64,000 bases of DNA, from NCBI GenBank assembly GCA_030603385.1, contig JAUVXW010000015.1, positions 16,704-80,703 on the forward strand, given 5' to 3'. Position numbers and translations under genes: made by a program. Positions 60,993-64,000 of the stretch are shown here, piece after piece; position 1 is the stretch's first letter, and every line of letters starts with the position of its first letter. The notes under the pieces were generated by a model. The model made no database searches and was not told where the DNA came from. It was given only the letters and a program-made list of their open reading frames with translations. The stretch comes from Promethearchaeota archaeon. Its GTDB lineage: Archaea; Asgardarchaeota; Lokiarchaeia; Sigyniarchaeales; SOKP01.

Positions 60993-62879
60993 ATGAGATT
61001 TATGCTAAATGAATATTTTGGTAAAATATTATGGATTGATCTTTCAAATGGGTCTTTTAAAGAAGATGTTCTACCAGAAGAGATTTATCGCCAATATCTT
61101 GGAGGTTATGGATTAGCAGCCAAATTAATTTATGATAATTTGCCCGCAAAAGCAGATCCCTTAGGATCTGAAGCAATTCTAGGGTTTTTTCCAGGTTTAT
61201 TAACTGGTACAGTAGCTCCTCTTAGTGGACGATATATGATTGCAGGTAAATCACCTTTAACTGGGACGTGGGGTGATGCCAACAGTGGTGGTTTTTTCGG
61301 ACCAGAAATTAAAAAATGTGGGTACGATGGGATATTAATACAAGGGATTGCTGCAACTCCAAAATATATAACGATTATTGATGATGAGGTTAAAATTTTA
61401 GACGCTTCGGAGGTTTGGGGTCTGGATGCTGTTGAAACTGAAGATAAATTAAAAGAAAAACATGGTAAAGTTCAAGTAGCATGTATAGGTCAATCAAGTG
61501 AAAAGCTCTCATTAATATCGGGTATTGTTAACGATAAAGGAAGAATTGCAGCAAGATCAGGATTCGGAGCGGTTATGGGTTCTAAAAAATTGAAAGCTAT
61601 TGTGCTTAAAGGAAATAAGAAGATTCAACTTTCAAATAAAGATTTATTACTTAGCCATACAAAAGATTATAACAATAAAATAGCAGCAACATCAGGAGGT
61701 ATGGTTAGCATATTTAAAACGTATGGTACAACAGCAGGAAATGTCTTTTCAGGAAGTTCTGGAGATACACCGATCAAAAATTGGGCTGGGAATTTAAAAG
61801 ATGACTTTCCAACTGAAAGGTTAAATAAAATTTCAGCTGGGGAGATTGATAAATTTAAGGAAAAAGATTTTGGATGTTTTTCTTGCCCCGTTCGATGTGG
61901 TGCTATAATGAAAATCCCTGAATTGAATATTGAGGAGACTCATCGTCCAGAATATGAAACTTGCGCCGCGTTTGGACCTTTATTACTGAATGATGATCTC
62001 ATGTCAATTTTTACTTTGAATGAGATATGTAATCGAGCCGGTTTAGATACTATTTCAGCTGGGGGAACAGTAGCTTTTGCAATAGAATGTTTTGAGAATG
62101 GTTTAATAAATAAGGATGATACAGATGGTCTCGAATTAACCTGGGGAAATTCACAAGAAATAATTAAATTAGTAAATATGATAATAAATCGAGAAGGAAT
62201 TGGAGATATTTTGGCAGATGGGTGTAAGAGAGCTTCTGAAAAAATTGGGAAAGGAAGCGAAAAATACGCTATCACATCTTTGGGTCAAGAGCTTGGGATG
62301 CATGATTCCAAGTTCATGAGTTCTCTTGGTTTATCTTTTGCTTTTGACCCCACCCCTGGAAGACATACTACCTCGAGTATCGATATGGTAGCTATGGGGC
62401 CTCTTGCAAGAAATGATCTAATAGAAGGATTTATCCTTCCAAAGAATTTTAGAAAGATGGGTGATGAGCGATTTGAAGCTCACATGTTAGTTAATTCCCT
62501 CTCTCAATTTTCAAACAGTCTCGGATTATGCATGTTTTCATCAATGTTCTTGAAATATCCGTTGATAGAATTAATCAAGGCTGCAACAGGATGGGATATA
62601 TCAATTGAGGAGTTAATTAAAATTGGATTAAGAATACAAACACTACGCCAGGCTTTTACAATTCGAGAAGGAGTGATACTTGCAGAGAATGAGCTACCTG
62701 GAAGGGCAATCGGTGATCCTCCATTTGAAAGCGGACCTCATCAAGGTAAAACAATAGATTATAAAAGTGATTACCAGGGTTTCTGCGAAAAAATTGGCTG
62801 GAATCCTAAGAACGGCTATCCTTTAAAAGAAACGTTAATCGATTTAAACCTTGATTTCGTCATAAAAGATCTTTATTGA
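60993..62879 (+). CDS. aor: Tungsten-dependent aldehyde:ferredoxin oxidoreductase
   Basis: 628 residues, full length. LNEYFGKILWIDLSNGSF opens the tungstopterin-binding domain; SGRYMIAGKSPLTGTWGDAN and GFFGPEIKKCGYDGI follow; CFSCPVRCG plus a later Cys (SLGLCMFSS) are the four [4Fe-4S] ligands in C-x2-C-x3-C form; EYETCAAFGPLL and AGGTVAFAIECFENG belong to the active-site domain. It oxidises aldehydes to acids with ferredoxin in the cytosol, as expected in anaerobic peptide- or fatty-acid-using Asgard archaea. Start ATG 60993, or ATG 61002. No cofactor-biosynthesis gene is adjacent. Confidence 0.95.
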   Translation: MRFMLNEYFGKILWIDLSNGSFKEDVLPEEIYRQYLGGYGLAAKLIYDNLPAKADPLGSEAILGFFPGLLTGTVAPLSGRYMIAGKSPLTGTWGDANSGGFFGPEIKKCGYDGILIQGIAATPKYITIIDDEVKILDASEVWGLDAVETEDKLKEKHGKVQVACIGQSSEKLSLISGIVNDKGRIAARSGFGAVMGSKKLKAIVLKGNKKIQLSNKDLLLSHTKDYNNKIAATSGGMVSIFKTYGTTAGNVFSGSSGDTPIKNWAGNLKDDFPTERLNKISAGEIDKFKEKDFGCFSCPVRCGAIMKIPELNIEETHRPEYETCAAFGPLLLNDDLMSIFTLNEICNRAGLDTISAGGTVAFAIECFENGLINKDDTDGLELTWGNSQEIIKLVNMIINREGIGDILADGCKRASEKIGKGSEKYAITSLGQELGMHDSKFMSSLGLSFAFDPTPGRHTTSSIDMVAMGPLARNDLIEGFILPKNFRKMGDERFEAHMLVNSLSQFSNSLGLCMFSSMFLKYPLIELIKAATGWDISIEELIKIGLRIQTLRQAFTIREGVILAENELPGRAIGDPPFESGPHQGKTIDYKSDYQGFCEKIGWNPKNGYPLKETLIDLNLDFVIKDLY

Positions 62880-63327
62880 TAAGAAAATTAAAAAAAAAGG
62901 TAAATTTCTTTTTTATTTTTACTTTATTATTTTAATCGTTGCATTAAGATGAAAAGAAATAAGAAATCCTTATTTCTTCGGCATTTGAAGACCAATATTA
63001 ACAAAATCAACATAAAAAATTAAATAGAAATAGTTTAAATTTCAAATTCTAAAATTTTTATGCTTCAGTAAGAAGACTTGTGTAAAAATAGAAAAATAAA
63101 AAATTAAAAAAAAAATTATCTAATAAAATTTTGAATAATTGGATTGTATCCAACAACTACCTTACTTATCTTTTTTTCTTTTTTCTTCATTTTTTCAACC
63201 TTTTTTTGTTTTTTTCTTGTTATTTTAATTTAGATTGTATGCTATATTTAGTTTTATGCTATGAACTTCATGCGAAGTTCGAATCATATGGAAAGTAATA
63301 TAAGGAAGTGAAAACTAAGCGAGAGCT
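62880..63327. other. Intergenic stretch with two hairpins, no gene seen
   Basis: After the aldehyde oxidoreductase gene. It holds AAGAAATAAG (62954-62963) with CTTATTTCTT (62969-62978), and GAACTTC (63263-63269) with GAAGTTC (63274-63280). Long T and A runs lie between. The first hairpin, 75 bases after the stop, could end the transcript. No open frame above 40 codons with start and ribosome site is visible. Confidence 0.5.
62954..62978 (+). terminator. Stem-loop after aldehyde oxidoreductase gene
   Basis: Ten-base perfect stem AAGAAATAAG / CTTATTTCTT with loop AAATC, 75 bases after the stop codon. No T-run follows directly, so termination is only one option; an mRNA-end or processing site is the other. 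Confidence 0.4.
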
Positions 63328-63501
63328 TTAGACTATATCAAATTCATCATCATCATAGAAATCAAAATTATTGAGATAATTGTCATTTACATGGATATCT
63401 TTTACGGTAAATATTTTTTTATTAATCGATTCATTTTTTAACACTGTTTGAACTCTACTATCTCTCTCACAATATGAAAGAAAAAATAAAACTGGTTGAA
63501 T
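63328..63501 (-). CDS. Possible small acidic-tail protein (no canonical start)
   Basis: An open frame of 58 codons ending at TAA 63328 reads VLFFLSYCERDSRVQTVLKN and closes with an acidic tail (FDFYDDDEFDIV). The only candidate initiators are ATT 63501 or internal codons; there is no ATG and no ribosome site. It directly follows the membrane protein gene on the same strand. The acidic tail looks protein-like, but support is weak. Confidence 0.22.
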   Translation of the reverse strand: MQPVLFFLSYCERDSRVQTVLKNESINKKIFTVKDIHVNDNYLNNFDFYDDDEFDIV

Positions 63502-63992
63502 TAATATTTAGTTTTCTTGACATATCCAACAAAAATAACCAAACATATTATTATGTCTAAAATTTCAGTTATAGCGACAAATAATGCATTTTCTCCGATA
63601 GTATTCTGAAATAAAACTCTTAATATATTAGATATTAGGTATCCTGTAAATCCTATTGCAACGATTAGTGGTTGTATTTGAGATAATCTTTTGTTGCGAT
63701 ATGAAAAGTAGAACATCCAAGTGGTAACTAACAATGATAAAATAATAAAAATAGCCAAATTTATCCCTGAAATAGTTGTATTAGGAGTAACAATTATTAA
63801 AATCGCTTCTACTACTGCGATTATGGTTAAAATCTTTAGTGAAAACGCGTTTCTTTCTTGAGGGTCATTGTACTTCTTGATCTTTCCATTTGCTTGAAGA
63901 AAGATAATTATCATCATGATACTTAAGAATATCATAGGAGCTAATGTAGCGATTATTACAAGTTGCCGAATTTTTAGATATAACAGAAACAC
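63501..63992 (-). CDS. Four- to five-helix membrane protein (start may lie beyond the window)
   Basis: 163 residues from GTG 63992. Hydrophobic helices are at about residues 8-32, 50-68, 75-95, 105-125 and 135-157, with short charged loops (QANGKIKKYNDPQERN, YFSYRNKRLS). The frame stays open to the window edge, so the true start could be further upstream. No family is recognised; length and topology resemble small archaeal integral membrane proteins of unknown role. Confidence 0.6.
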   Translation of the reverse strand: MFLLYLKIRQLVIIATLAPMIFLSIMMIIIFLQANGKIKKYNDPQERNAFSLKILTIIAVVEAILIIVTPNTTISGINLAIFIILSLLVTTWMFYFSYRNKRLSQIQPLIVAIGFTGYLISNILRVLFQNTIGENALFVAITEILDIIICLVIFVGYVKKTKY

Positions 63993-64000
63993 ATCCTGAG

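Noticed and set aside
61940..62275. 111-codon minus-strand frame
   Set aside because: Antisense to the aldehyde oxidoreductase catalytic core.
63271..63295. GTTCGAATC, a tRNA T-loop-like string
   Set aside because: It is part of the GAACTTC/GAAGTTC hairpin, with no acceptor, D or anticodon stem around it.

Overview
The window is an AT-rich (roughly 30% G+C by eye) archaeal chromosome segment, most likely from an Asgard archaeon of the Lokiarchaeia/Promethearchaeota kind. This rests on gene content: a longin-Arf-roadblock-Rab fusion GTPase, a separate roadblock protein, longin-like proteins, large secreted proteins with a C-terminal membrane anchor, a tungsten aldehyde:ferredoxin oxidoreductase, and a complete archaeal-type isoprenoid pathway. 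No rRNA or tRNA gene is visible, so the lineage is inferred.

Layout. 1-5250: a truncated giant surface protein (minus strand) diverging from the double-GTPase fusion. 5414-13681: a coiled-coil protein, an orphan DNA methyltransferase, a phosphodiesterase/alkaline-phosphatase-like enzyme, a GH38 alpha-mannosidase and a membrane alpha/beta hydrolase. 13868-26530: an isoprenoid locus. On the minus strand, in transcription order, lie HMG-CoA synthase, class II HMG-CoA reductase, the UbiD-type anhydromevalonate phosphate decarboxylase, phosphomevalonate dehydratase large and small subunits (AcnX), mevalonate kinase, isopentenyl phosphate kinase and type 2 IPP isomerase. On the plus strand are a trans-polyprenyl synthase, the UbiX flavin prenyltransferase that would make the decarboxylase cofactor, and a cis-prenyltransferase. 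This is the Aeropyrum-type modified mevalonate pathway from acetoacetyl-CoA to polyprenyl diphosphates; only the acetoacetyl-CoA thiolase is not here. 26643-37792: mixed genes (GCS2-like ligase, HEPN/nucleotidyltransferase pair, amidohydrolase, beta-helix surface protein, roadblock protein, an atypical SDR). 37999-48224: three secreted or anchored proteins sharing one C-terminal membrane segment plus basic tail, the last two in a tight operon with a longin-like cytosolic protein and a long TrmB-like coiled-coil protein. This is the best candidate for an undescribed membrane-to-cytosol system in the window.

48264-61000 is accessory DNA: small antitoxin-like genes, two ATPase-plus-partner pairs that look like defence modules, an RNase-like HEPN protein, two small winged-helix operons behind arrays of palindromes, a thioredoxin/redox-regulator pair, a HAD/tandem-SH3 pair, and gene debris (LAGLIDADG, SNF2 and PatB fragments). 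60993-63992 holds the aldehyde:ferredoxin oxidoreductase, a long non-coding stretch with two hairpins, and a membrane protein running to the window edge.

A recurring oddity: three genes (3193, 36586 minus, 52787 minus) have clear coding sequence upstream of their first ATG/GTG/TTG, and in each the only sensible initiator near a Shine-Dalgarno sequence is ATT.
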